The notes below the pieces were generated by a model. The model was given only the letters and a program-made list of their open reading frames with translations, did no database searches and was not told where the DNA came from. Below are positions 15,780-23,570 of a stretch of DNA of 23,687 nucleotides, piece by piece; within the stretch, counting starts at the first letter, position 1; every line of letters begins with the position of its first letter. The translations under genes and the position numbers were made by a program. The stretch covers positions 1 to 23,687 of the forward strand of contig JBDNFC010000018.1 in assembly GCA_041690035.1 (NCBI GenBank). The letters run 5' to 3'. The stretch is from CALSPH01 sp041690035 (lineage in GTDB: Bacteria > Bacteroidota > Bacteroidia > NS11-12g > UBA955).

Positions 15780-18659
15780 ATGCAATTAAATATAAATCAA
15801 ACTGAAAAATTTGCTTCTAGGCACTTAGGATATGGCGAAAACGACAAAAATGAAATGCTAAAAGCCATTGGATTTAAGCATATCGATGAGTTAATAGAAA
15901 AAACAATACCAGCTGCCATTAGATTGTCTGAACCCATGGATTTGCAAGCTGCACAACCAGAACAAGAATTTTTGAGTAATCTTAAAAAAATTGCCAATAA
16001 AAATAAAGTGTTTAAAAACCATATTGGAATGGGATATTATGACACTTATGTTCCAAATGTTATTCTTAGAAATATAATGGAAAATCCAGGTTGGTACACA
16101 CAGTATACGCCCTATCAGGCAGAGATTGCCCAAGGTAGATTAGAAGCTTTACTCAATTATCAAACATTAATTGTAGATTTAACAGGATTACCTATTGCCA
16201 ATGCAAGCCTATTAGACGAAGGCACTGCTGCTGCAGAGGCCATGAGTATGTTTCTTCATCTTTCTAAAAAAGAACAAGGAAAAAAATTCTTTGTGGATTC
16301 AGAAATATATCCACAAACCATTGATATTTTAAAAACACGTGCTTTGCCTATTGGTATAGAGCTTATTTATGGCGATTTTAAAACAATAAATTTAGACGAT
16401 ACTTTTTTTGGTGCCATTGTGCAATACCCTAATAATACGGGCAACATAGATGACTATAGCGATTTTACAGCAAAATGTGCTGAAAACCATATTTTAGTTT
16501 GTGCTGCTACTGATTTGATGGCATTAACATTGCTTACCCCTCCGGGAGAATGGGGAGCAAGTGCGGTAGTAGGAACTTCTCAAAGATTTGGTGTGCCTCT
16601 TGGATATGGAGGGCCTCATGCAGCATTTTTCTCAACAAAAGACGAATATAAAAGAAATATTCCTGGCAGAATTATTGGTGTAAGTATTGATAGGCATGGA
16701 AATAGGGCTCTAAGAATGGCATTGCAAACCAGAGAGCAACACATTCGTAGACAAACCGCTACTTCAAATATATGTACTGCACAAGTTTTACTCTCTATAA
16801 TGGCAAGTATGTATGCTGTATATCATGGACCACGAGGATTAAAAGACATTTCTACGCGTTTGCACACGCAGGCTGTTGTATTAGAAAATGCATTAAGCAA
16901 ATTGGGTTTTATACAATTAAACAAAACCTTTTTTGACACATTGCTGATTCAAAAAAATCAACATACTGAAGCTATCAGCGCCATTGCAAATAAACACAAA
17001 ATTAACTTTAGGTACTTTGAAAATGGAAACATCGGAATTTCTATCGATGAAACTACTACTGTGGAGCAGCTAAACCTGATTATTTTAGTATTTGCTTTAG
17101 CAGCTCAAAAAAACACGCTGCAAGCTGAAGATTTAGTAGCAGATTGCAAAGCAAGACTTCCTGAAAATCTATTAAGAAAAAGTGATTTTTTATCGCATCC
17201 AATTTTCAATTCGTACCAATCAGAGCATGAGATGTTGCGTTATATAAAAAGGTTAGAAAGCAAAGATTTATCACTTTGTCATAGCATGATTGCTCTCGGA
17301 AGTTGCACTATGAAATTAAATGCTACAGCTGAAATGATACCTGTTACTTGGCCAGAATTTAATGCTATACATCCTTTTGCTCCACTTGATCAAACTGAAG
17401 GTTATGCACAGATAATTGATGAATTGGCAAACGATTTAGCTATAATTACAGGATTTGATGCCACTAGTTTACAACCAAATGCAGGCGCTCAAGGCGAATA
17501 TACAGGCTTATTGGTCATTATGGCTTATCTAAAAAGCATAGGTCAAGGCCATAGAAATATTGCACTTATACCCTCATCTGCGCATGGCACAAACCCTGCA
17601 TCTGCTGTAATGGCTGGTATGCAAGTGGTGGTAACTAAATGTGACGAAGCTGGAAACATCGACCTAGAAGATTTAGAAAAACATGTGCTAAGACATAAAG
17701 ATAATTTGGCATGCCTAATGGTTACTTATCCATCTACCCATGGTGTATTTGAAGAAAGTATAAAAACCATTACTCAATTAATTCATGATAATGGGGGTCA
17801 GGTTTATATGGATGGTGCTAATATGAACGCTCAAGTGGGGCTTACCAATCCAGGAATGATTGGGGCAGATGTTTGCCACCTAAATTTACACAAAACATTT
17901 TGCATTCCTCATGGTGGCGGAGGACCAGGAATGGGGCCAATCTGTGTGGCCAAGCATTTAACTCCTTTTTTACCAAATCACACCCAAATAAGCACTTCAA
18001 GCAAAGAAGGAATTGGCGCTGTTTCTGCCGCTCCATATGGCAGTGCAAGTATTTTATTAATTTCTTATGCTTATATAAAAATGATGGGGTATGTGGGTCT
18101 TGCAGAAGCAACAAGATATGCAATACTCAATGCCAATTATATTAAATCTAGGTTGCAAGGAGAATATGAAATACTTTACTTAGGAAAGAATGGCACAGTT
18201 GCGCATGAAATGATATTAGATACCCGCAAGTTTAAGCAAACTGCTGGTGTAGAGGCAGAAGATATTGCAAAAAGAATGATGGATTATGGATATCATGCAC
18301 CTACCCTTTCGTTTCCTGTGGCTGGCACATTAATGATAGAACCAACTGAAAGTGAAAGTAAAGAAGAATTAGACAGGTTTTGTGACACTATGCTAAGTAT
18401 AAGGCAAGAAATTAGAATGATTGAAGAAGGTAACTTGTCTGACATCGATAATATGCTTAAAAATGCGCCACACACCGCAATGGATATTACTTCAGATGAT
18501 TGGAACCATAGCTATACAAGGGTTCAAGCTGCTTATCCCCTACCTTGGGTATATGAAAGAAAATTTTGGCCGACTGTAGCAAGGGTTAATAGTACACATG
18601 GTGATAGAAATTTGATTTGCGCCTGTTTACCAATAGAAGCCTATACAACAAGCAATTAA
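15780..18659 (+). CDS. gcvP: Glycine dehydrogenase (decarboxylating), P-protein of the glycine cleavage system
   Basis: This 959-residue single-chain P-protein decarboxylates glycine using pyridoxal phosphate and passes the aminomethyl group to lipoylated GcvH. The N-terminal half (about 10-445) includes NHIGMGYYDTYVPNVILRNI and the GWYTQYTPYQAEIAQGRLEA region. The C-terminal half (about 465-955) includes MIALGSCTMKLNATAEM, SAHGTNPASAVMAGM and the cofactor lysine K705 in HLNLHKTFCIPHGGGGPGMG. Both halves are present and fused, unlike the split GcvPA/GcvPB form. The start is set by MQLNINQTEKFASRHLG, which matches the usual N-terminus. GcvT and GcvH are not in the window. Confidence 0.97.
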   Translation: MQLNINQTEKFASRHLGYGENDKNEMLKAIGFKHIDELIEKTIPAAIRLSEPMDLQAAQPEQEFLSNLKKIANKNKVFKNHIGMGYYDTYVPNVILRNIMENPGWYTQYTPYQAEIAQGRLEALLNYQTLIVDLTGLPIANASLLDEGTAAAEAMSMFLHLSKKEQGKKFFVDSEIYPQTIDILKTRALPIGIELIYGDFKTINLDDTFFGAIVQYPNNTGNIDDYSDFTAKCAENHILVCAATDLMALTLLTPPGEWGASAVVGTSQRFGVPLGYGGPHAAFFSTKDEYKRNIPGRIIGVSIDRHGNRALRMALQTREQHIRRQTATSNICTAQVLLSIMASMYAVYHGPRGLKDISTRLHTQAVVLENALSKLGFIQLNKTFFDTLLIQKNQHTEAISAIANKHKINFRYFENGNIGISIDETTTVEQLNLIILVFALAAQKNTLQAEDLVADCKARLPENLLRKSDFLSHPIFNSYQSEHEMLRYIKRLESKDLSLCHSMIALGSCTMKLNATAEMIPVTWPEFNAIHPFAPLDQTEGYAQIIDELANDLAIITGFDATSLQPNAGAQGEYTGLLVIMAYLKSIGQGHRNIALIPSSAHGTNPASAVMAGMQVVVTKCDEAGNIDLEDLEKHVLRHKDNLACLMVTYPSTHGVFEESIKTITQLIHDNGGQVYMDGANMNAQVGLTNPGMIGADVCHLNLHKTFCIPHGGGGPGMGPICVAKHLTPFLPNHTQISTSSKEGIGAVSAAPYGSASILLISYAYIKMMGYVGLAEATRYAILNANYIKSRLQGEYEILYLGKNGTVAHEMILDTRKFKQTAGVEAEDIAKRMMDYGYHAPTLSFPVAGTLMIEPTESESKEELDRFCDTMLSIRQEIRMIEEGNLSDIDNMLKNAPHTAMDITSDDWNHSYTRVQAAYPLPWVYERKFWPTVARVNSTHGDRNLICACLPIEAYTTSN

Positions 18660-18676
18660 TAACAAATAATGGCCTA

Positions 18677-18695
18677 TTAACAACTTTATTGTTAA
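18677..18695 (+). terminator. Possible terminator after gcvP
   Basis: TTAACAA (18677-18683), loop CTTTA and TTGTTAA (18689-18695) form a perfect seven-pair stem 18 bases after the gcvP stop. It is followed by AAATTTT. The stem is AT-rich and the T-tract short, so termination is plausible but not certain. Confidence 0.4.
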
Positions 18696-18804
18696 AAATT
18701 TTAGGCAAGTTATTTTTGAAAATGGTTAATCGGACTAAAAAAACCTTTTACCATTGCGTTTATATGTTTTAATTAAAATCATTATAAATTTGAATTCATT
18801 TATC

Positions 18805-18812
18805 TACTTTTG
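18805..18812 (+). promoter_or_regulatory. -7 box upstream of the 18867 gene
   Basis: TACTTTTG matches TAnnTTTG and ends 54 bases before the ATG of the next gene. A TTTG lies upstream, but only 12 bases before the box, which is shorter than the usual spacing of about 20. The -33 element is therefore unconvincing. Confidence 0.4.
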
Positions 18813-18866
18813 CATGATTAATTAATATAAAAATGGGTACTTTTACCTACAGTTTTAATTTATGAA

Positions 18867-19544
18867 ATGAGAGAGAAAATAACTTATAAAATAATTCAAA
18901 TAGTAATTTTACTATTATTTACACAAGGTAAAATAGAAGCTCAAAATAATTACAATGACACACAAGACAGTGTTTATAGGCTTGGCTTGATAAATAAACA
19001 AGGGATGTACTCAAAAAAGGGAATACGCGCTGAGGTTTCAGTAGTTATGAAAGACACCCTAAATAATACGTATAAAGTCACTATTTATGGTTTAAATCAA
19101 GCGTATGTATTTTATTCTATGAGCGATACTCTTGGTAATTTTTATGTAGACAGTGTAAATATAGCAAGCTTGGTGATGGTAAGAGAAAATCGGGCTGGCC
19201 CGTATATTATTGGTACCTCTATCGCTGGTATTGGTATGGGTATAACTTATTTTAATCTTATTTTTTATAACAAAACGCTAAACAATAGTAACTCAAATTT
19301 ATTTAAACAACTATTGAATGTTCTGGTCTTTACTTTTGTTTCAACACTTTCAATTACCACATTTATAGTCGGATTAAATGTTTTGACGCAACCAAAAATC
19401 ACAAATTTTGGAAATTACCATATTACAGCTATCCCAATTCCAGAATCTAAAATCATTAATAAATTTAAGATAAATTCCTATTTGACTAAATATAATAAGG
19501 CCGTTTTTCAAAAACGTAAAAATGATAAAAGGTCAAAAAATTAG
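18867..19544 (+). CDS. Unrecognised exported membrane protein
   Basis: I do not recognise this 225-residue protein. It begins with a likely signal peptide (MREKITYKIIQIVILLLFTQ then GKIEA before Q26). A soluble stretch of about 80 residues contains VYRLGLINKQGMYSKKGIRA and YKVTIYGLNQAYVFYSMSDT. Two hydrophobic segments follow, near 108-128 (GPYIIGTSIAGIGMGITYFN) and 143-165 (LLNVLVFTFVSTLSITTFIV). The lysine/arginine-rich end (QKRKNDKRSKN) is probably cytoplasmic. The two membrane segments and the signal peptide suggest a periplasmic domain anchored in the inner membrane. The gene stands alone between gcvP and the accessory region. The start could instead be a codon upstream, but this one gives a clean signal peptide. 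Confidence 0.65.
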   Translation: MREKITYKIIQIVILLLFTQGKIEAQNNYNDTQDSVYRLGLINKQGMYSKKGIRAEVSVVMKDTLNNTYKVTIYGLNQAYVFYSMSDTLGNFYVDSVNIASLVMVRENRAGPYIIGTSIAGIGMGITYFNLIFYNKTLNNSNSNLFKQLLNVLVFTFVSTLSITTFIVGLNVLTQPKITNFGNYHITAIPIPESKIINKFKINSYLTKYNKAVFQKRKNDKRSKN

Positions 19545-20016
19545 GGTTAAAATACAGTAATTAAAATAGATTTAAATATCATTTTATTATAAATATAAGT
19601 TTCTTGTCATAAAATGGCAGGTATTCTCATGTAAAAAATACCAAATAGCAGGGTCAATTTGGGTGCAGAAACTACAAGTAAACAATCATAAAAAATCTAA
19701 ACTGGGCGCAAAAAAATAATAACCCCGCTTACCCATTAGAGATTCTACTTATTGCCGAAACTACTATAAAAACAGGCGCATTCTAAATTTTCATTCTTAG
19801 AATAGAACTACTATACTCGCTAATTAAAATCTTGTCAGCTCACTTGTCTTTATTGCATTTTTTACAATGAAAAATTAAAAACGTATGTTGAGATAATTGA
19901 CAGGTTGTTATTTGCACCAAATTTGCTAATTGCAATTAAAATAAATATTTTTAATCAATTACGTCCAAATCACTCGAGTAAAAGGGATAGACAGCATAAT
20001 TTATTAAAAGGAAAAT
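19545..20016. other. Gene-free accessory stretch
   Basis: I see no supported gene, RNA or mobile-element end in this 472-bp stretch. It contains stops in all frames and is AT-rich. The only structure is an eight-base inverted repeat, CATTTTAT (19580-19587) and ATAAAATG (19609-19616), with a 21-base loop, which could be chance. It marks the transition from conserved core genes to the accessory region. Confidence 0.5.
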
Positions 20017-20309
20017 TTATTTGGTATTTTTAACAGAAAAACTAATCTCACTTAATTGCATCATTTTGTATTTCCGTGCTATATGATTGTTATTTATTTT
20101 AATGACTTCATTCTCCAACAAGGGCTCATTCTCTAAAGTTTTTATCACTTTAGCATCTTTTTCTTTCTATCTCCCTTTTTGCTCAAATCACCAACGTAAC
20201 CCAATTCTTTTTCTTTGCGGCTGTCTAAATCGTCTCTTATTTCAGGACGAGGTTTTTTTGAGTTACCCTGCTTACTTTGTTTGTTGCTGGTAATTTTAGA
20301 TGTTTTCAT
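20017..20309 (-). pseudogene. Small charged protein gene broken by a one-base frameshift
   Basis: Starting from the ATG at 20309, the first frame encodes 54 residues (MKTSKITSNKQSKQGNSKKP, then RPEIRDDLDSRKEKELGYVG) and stops at 20145-20147. The frame one base back continues without a stop as KDAKVIKTLENEPLLENEVI and on to MMQLSEISFSVKNTK at 20017-20019. The junction is an A-run in GAAAGAAAAAGATGC at about 20163-20170. One extra A would restore a single 97-residue highly charged protein. The minus-strand order places it directly after dodecin, 69 bp from the dodecin stop, so the two may be co-transcribed. I do not know its function. It could be a recent pseudogene, a sequencing error, or a -1 frameshift site. 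Confidence 0.6.
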
Positions 20310-20378
20310 GTTTATGTTTTTGAATATTGGTTTTTATTTGATTGTTAGAAAATGAGGATACCATCAATGATAAGGGCT

Positions 20379-20591
20379 TCACTTATCTCCATTTAATTCA
20401 AAACTTATTTTACAACTTAAACGCCAGTTAGTAATCTTTCCTTCTTTATCTACTTCGGCATTAAAATCCTGAATATACACCGAGCGGATGTTTCGGACAG
20501 ATTTAGATGCTTCGTCAACTGCATTTTGAGCAGCATTTTCCCAGCTTTTTTTTGATTCGGCTAATAGCTCTATTACTTTTATCAGTGCCAT
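20379..20591 (-). CDS. Dodecin family flavin-binding protein
   Basis: This 70-residue protein matches dodecin over its whole length: MALIKVIELLAESKKSWENA, AQNAVDEASKSVRNIRSVYI, then KITNWRLSCKISFELNGDK. Dodecins form hollow dodecamers that store or sequester riboflavin, FMN or related ligands. The helix AQNAVDEASKSVRNI and the final beta strands are the family core, and the tryptophan in TNWRL is a position commonly used for flavin stacking. It has its own -7 box and a pair of direct repeats upstream, and is followed by the frameshifted charged gene in the same orientation. Confidence 0.93.
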   Translation of the reverse strand: MALIKVIELLAESKKSWENAAQNAVDEASKSVRNIRSVYIQDFNAEVDKEGKITNWRLSCKISFELNGDK

Positions 20592-20634
20592 AATGGTTTT
20601 TTGTTTTTAAAATTGTTAGTAAATAATTATTGGG

Positions 20635-20693
20635 CAAAAGTACTGCCATATATCAGGGCGGATGTTACATAAGTTTGGAAAAAAGTTACATAA
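20635..20693 (-). promoter_or_regulatory. Dodecin promoter with two direct repeats
   Basis: On the minus strand TACTTTTG (20642-20635) is an exact -7 box, 44 bases before the dodecin ATG. The plus strand carries GTTACATAA twice, at 20664-20672 and 20685-20693, exactly 21 bp apart, two helical turns. The near copy overlaps the expected -33 region, where no TTTG is visible, and the far copy lies just upstream. This arrangement fits a site for a dimeric or tandem activator that substitutes for a weak -33 element. Confidence 0.5.
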
Positions 20694-20754
20694 TTCAAAT
20701 ATCAGGAATATTGTGCAAACTCAATAACTAAGCTGTAAACGTGTCTGAGTTACC

Positions 20755-20773
20755 TCTCTTTATAAGAAAGAGA
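20755..20773. other. Hairpin-forming inverted repeat
   Basis: TCTCTTT (20755-20761) and AAAGAGA (20767-20773) form a perfect seven-pair stem with a five-base loop. A short T-run follows at about 20780-20784 on the plus strand, so it could be a plus-strand terminator, but no plus-strand gene precedes it. It lies between the dodecin promoter and the transposase relic. Confidence 0.3.
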
Positions 20774-20863
20774 AGTTAGTTTTTCAATACATCTTTTATG
20801 TTGGAAATTGTGTCCCTAATAATTCTTTTTTGGTTGGCGCAATTAAAGTCGGTGAAATAAATT

Positions 20864-21270
20864 GGTAATATAAAATGTAAAGATTGCCCATTGAGATATG
20901 GATATATAGGCAAAAGTGATTTTAAAAAGATAGTACATACCATTTATAAACCACACTGCGATGCAATGTATGAAAAACTACAAATACCTTATGCCAAACG
21001 CATCATGAAAAAACGAGGCAGCACAGTAGAACCTGTTTTGGGAACCATGCTAAATTTTTAAAAGATAAAACGAGTAAACACCCTTGGAATTAGGGCGCAA
21101 ACAAACACGTATTAATAGCTGCTATGGTTTACAACCTCAAAAAACTCCTAAAATTTAACCGCAAAAGCCCAAAAATAAGCGCACAAGTAATGCCAATAAA
21201 TGAATCAAGATTAGGAAAGCTTTTGTTTTTTTTAAAGAGCCAATTCCAAAGCACTATACCTCAATTTTAA
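20864..21270 (+). pseudogene. C-terminal relic of an IS1182-family transposase
   Basis: The plus strand encodes GNIKCKDCPLRYGYIGKSDF, then KKRGSTVEPVLGTMLNF and an in-frame stop at 21059-21061. After the stop it continues with KIKRVNTLGIRAQ, and a one-base frame change leads to GANKHVLIAAMVYNLKKLLK ending at 21268-21270. Cys-x2-Cys, R...VEP-x-G and the final N-K-H-x3-AA-x-x-YNLKK are the usual C-terminal pattern of IS1182-type transposases in Bacteroidota. The whole N-terminal catalytic part is missing, so this is an inactive remnant. A perfect ten-base inverted repeat (CTCAATTTTA at 21260-21269, TAAAATTGAG at 21353-21362) brackets the segment just after it. Confidence 0.8.
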
Positions 21271-21381
21271 GCGCCCCTAAATTTAAACACAAAAGGAGCA
21301 TGGAACAAAATTAGATGTCTTAAAACGCCTCTAATGAAGTCGTTTTTTCTCCTAAAATTGAGCTTTAGTGTTTTTTAAGAG

Positions 21382-21408
21382 GTTGCGCAACAGGCACTGC
21401 TGTTAGCA
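21382..21408. repeat. Recombination-site-like palindromic junction
   Basis: GTTGCGCAAC (21382-21391) is a perfect ten-base palindrome that overlaps a second inverted repeat, AACAG (21389-21393) with CTGTT (21400-21404), ending in GTTAGC. A degenerate relative, CGCAACA...TTAACATC, occurs at 23574-23591, and GGTTGC is the last thing in the window (23682-23687). Stacked short inverted repeats bordered by AAC/GTT resemble integron attC-type sites or intercassette repeats seen in Bacteroidota, but no GTTRRRY core is exact, so the assignment is tentative. Confidence 0.25.
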
Positions 21409-21436
21409 TCTGACGTTATTTTATGTCGTTGAATTG

Positions 21437-21997
21437 TCAAGCTAAATTAAGTTTTGTTTTAAAATAATTTGTCAGTCGTTGCAAAATGCAATTTGCTAAA
21501 AGTCCAAAAATTAAACCTGCTAAAAGCCCGCAAGTCGCACCAGTAAAAATTGCAGTTTGAGTTGTCCACCAATGAACAATTTTATTAAAAAGCCAGAACC
21601 CTGTCCCGCAAATTAAAAGTCCGCCAACAGTTGATGATAAAACTATAAATGTCTTGAAGCCTTTTGCAAATGATTTTTTATTAAGTCCAAGAATTAGTGA
21701 GGTTGATAAAACACCGAAGGAAACTAGTCCGAAAATTGCTAATAGTCCTAAAACAGTCAACACAATACCAGCACCAACACTAATTAAAATTAACGCCAAA
21801 CCAATTAGTGCAAAAAATAACATTCCAGGCGAAAAATCATCACTTTGGTCAAAGCCGGCAGTATTATGAGTTGTCATTAAAGTGTTTGCTTTTTCGGCAG
21901 TCGTAAAAGGTTTTATTGAGTCGCTTGTCTGCCCGAAAATTGTCAAACAGGTCAGCATAGAAAACCAAAATATCAATATAAAAATTGTCTGTTTCAT
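21437..21997 (-). CDS. Unrecognised exported protein with four membrane segments
   Basis: This 186-residue protein has an N-terminal signal peptide or anchor (MKQTIFILIFWFSMLTCLTI then FGQT). A polar stretch of about 30 residues follows. Four hydrophobic segments lie near 58-78, 80-105, 113-135 and 150-172, with glycine-rich turns such as LISVGAGIVLTVLGLLAIFG and GATCGLLAGLIFGLLANC. The tail is basic. I do not know a family. It is flanked by transposon material on both sides, and an eight-base repeat ATGTCGTT occurs just outside both ends (21423-21430 and 22006-22013). A cassette-like or mobile origin is therefore possible. The start at 21997 gives the signal peptide and is preferred. Confidence 0.65.
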   Translation of the reverse strand: MKQTIFILIFWFSMLTCLTIFGQTSDSIKPFTTAEKANTLMTTHNTAGFDQSDDFSPGMLFFALIGLALILISVGAGIVLTVLGLLAIFGLVSFGVLSTSLILGLNKKSFAKGFKTFIVLSSTVGGLLICGTGFWLFNKIVHWWTTQTAIFTGATCGLLAGLIFGLLANCILQRLTNYFKTKLNLA

Positions 21998-22051
21998 TGT
22001 TTGTGATGTCGTTTTTTATGGTTATGACTAACGTTTTTCTAACTCGTTGAT

Positions 22052-23395
22052 TTACACCTGCAAGTTAAGGTCTTCAGTTGTGATTTCAAATTTATTAATT
22101 AACCGTTTCATCGCAGCAATTTTCTTTCTTTTTTGATCCACAAACTGATATTCGGTTAATGGAATATATGAAGTTCCTTTTACCACCATGTTCCAAATAA
22201 TCACAGCAAGCTTACGTGCCGTTGCTGATATTGCCGATACACGGCCTTTTCTGTGTGATATTCTTGCAAAGAAGTTGGAGAGTGCGGTATTTTTTAAATT
22301 ACCGATGGCATTGGCGGCATTTCGTAATGCAATTTTCTGTCGGTTGCTGCCTTTTGGTATTTTATTGCTGAGTACTTTCCCCCCGCTAATTTTATTATTT
22401 GGCGAAAGCCTAAGCCAACTTGCAAACTGCTTGGCTGTTTCAAATTTATGAATGCCATGCCCTACTTCGCTCATTAAAGTAAGCACAGTTGAATAGCTCA
22501 CACCTTCAATGGCTAATAAGTCCACGCCTTCAAAATATTGATAAGAAAGCAAGTTTATATCTATGTTTTTAGGTGTATTTTTATTTATTCTTTTGTGTGC
22601 TTTTTTATCAATGTGATGTTGCTTTTTATTGTCATCATTGTTGATTTGTTGGTTCAACATTTTTTCAATTTCTTTATCACATTCTGTAATTTTAGTTTGC
22701 AGGTTTAAGTACATTTGATACTCGTGTTTCAAAGTAAATAAATAATCATTTCGTCCATTAGTTTGTAATGCTTTTGCAATTTCCTCTTCCGATTTTTTAC
22801 AGTTTCCATTTCTGAATGAAGCCAATTTTTCAGGGTTGATTTCGCCTTTGCAAATAGCATCAATAATTTTTAAGCCAGTTAAACCGCAAACATCATTTAC
22901 CACCACATCCAATCTTAAATTTAATAAGCGTAAATACTTTTGCATTTTTCGAGCAGTGTCAGCCGCTTGATCAATTAAATTGGATCTGTGTCGGCAGTAA
23001 GTTCTGAGTTGTTCTGTAGCCTCATCAGGTAAAAAACTACCGCTTAATAAACCCATGGTGTGTAGCTTTTGTATCCATTGACAATCTTGCACATCACTCT
23101 TTTTACCTTTTATGTTTTTGGTGAATTTCCCATTGCAAAGAATTACCTGCAAACCTTCTGCTTGTAAAACCGCAAACAAACTTTGCCAATAAGTTCCCGT
23201 ACTTTCCATGGCAATAGTTTCAATCTCATTTTCTTTGAGCCAATCAGCAATTGCTTTTAGGTCTTCATTATAAACTCCAAACTCCCGAACGTCATCTGTA
23301 CCTTGCCCAATGGCAACAAAGTGTGAGCGGCTACCAATATCAATGCCTGCTGCATTGGGATTGATTACTTCCATTTTTACATTTTTCTTTTGCAT
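22052..23395 (-). CDS. IS110-family transposase (bridge-RNA-type recombinase)
   Basis: With the ATG at 23395 this is a 447-residue protein. The N-terminal RuvC-like DEDD domain shows D19 (AGIDIGS), E64 (AMESTGTYW), D101 and D104 (KKSDVQDCQW). A coiled-coil linker contains a charged, low-complexity stretch (about residues 245-275). The C-terminal Transposase_20 domain carries IEGVSYSTVLTLMSEVG and the serine S337 in ISGGK, matching the catalytic serine of IS110 enzymes. An earlier in-frame ATG at 23530 would add 45 hydrophobic residues, but that stretch runs through the stem-loop described below and is unlike the family N-terminus, so I reject it. No frameshift or internal stop is seen, so the enzyme may be active. 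The downstream non-coding end is short and the upstream end long, as in the IS110 group rather than the IS1111 group. Confidence 0.92.
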   Translation of the reverse strand: MQKKNVKMEVINPNAAGIDIGSRSHFVAIGQGTDDVREFGVYNEDLKAIADWLKENEIETIAMESTGTYWQSLFAVLQAEGLQVILCNGKFTKNIKGKKSDVQDCQWIQKLHTMGLLSGSFLPDEATEQLRTYCRHRSNLIDQAADTARKMQKYLRLLNLRLDVVVNDVCGLTGLKIIDAICKGEINPEKLASFRNGNCKKSEEEIAKALQTNGRNDYLFTLKHEYQMYLNLQTKITECDKEIEKMLNQQINNDDNKKQHHIDKKAHKRINKNTPKNIDINLLSYQYFEGVDLLAIEGVSYSTVLTLMSEVGHGIHKFETAKQFASWLRLSPNNKISGGKVLSNKIPKGSNRQKIALRNAANAIGNLKNTALSNFFARISHRKGRVSAISATARKLAVIIWNMVVKGTSYIPLTEYQFVDQKRKKIAAMKRLINKFEITTEDLNLQV

Positions 23396-23570
23396 TTTGT
23401 TTTTTTTAATGATTAATAAAAAATGCTCTAAGGAAATGTATCTTTGAACTGAAATTATTATGAACGGGATTATTCCGAGTAATCGAAATATCACCACTGA
23501 AGTCATCTCAAGGACTTTTTGCTTCAACAAAAAGTCCTTTTACATTTCAACCAGGATTGCACTCGTGCTA
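23396..23570 (-). ncRNA. Candidate bridge RNA in the IS110 upstream end
   Basis: IS110-group elements encode a structured guide RNA in the non-coding end upstream of the recombinase. This region has two stem-loops in the right place: GATTA (23468-23472) with TAATC (23480-23484) around a seven-base loop, and AAGGACTTTTTG (23510-23521) with CAAAAAGTCCTT (23528-23539), a perfect 12-pair stem with a six-base loop. A short GCAC-TC-GTGC hairpin lies at 23559-23568. The extent and internal loops are inferred by position and analogy; the stems themselves are plain in the sequence. Confidence 0.4.

Noticed and set aside
17842..18145. Open frames on both strands inside the gcvP coding region
   Set aside because: They are shadows of the gcvP frame, which contains the cofactor lysine at this place.
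20087..20293. 68-residue plus-strand protein
   Set aside because: It is antisense to the frameshifted charged gene, which has far more protein-like composition.
23396..23530. 45-residue N-terminal extension of the IS110 transposase
   Set aside because: It runs through the strong stem-loop, is hydrophobic and unlike the family N-terminus; the ATG at 23395 gives the expected start a few residues before AGIDIGS.
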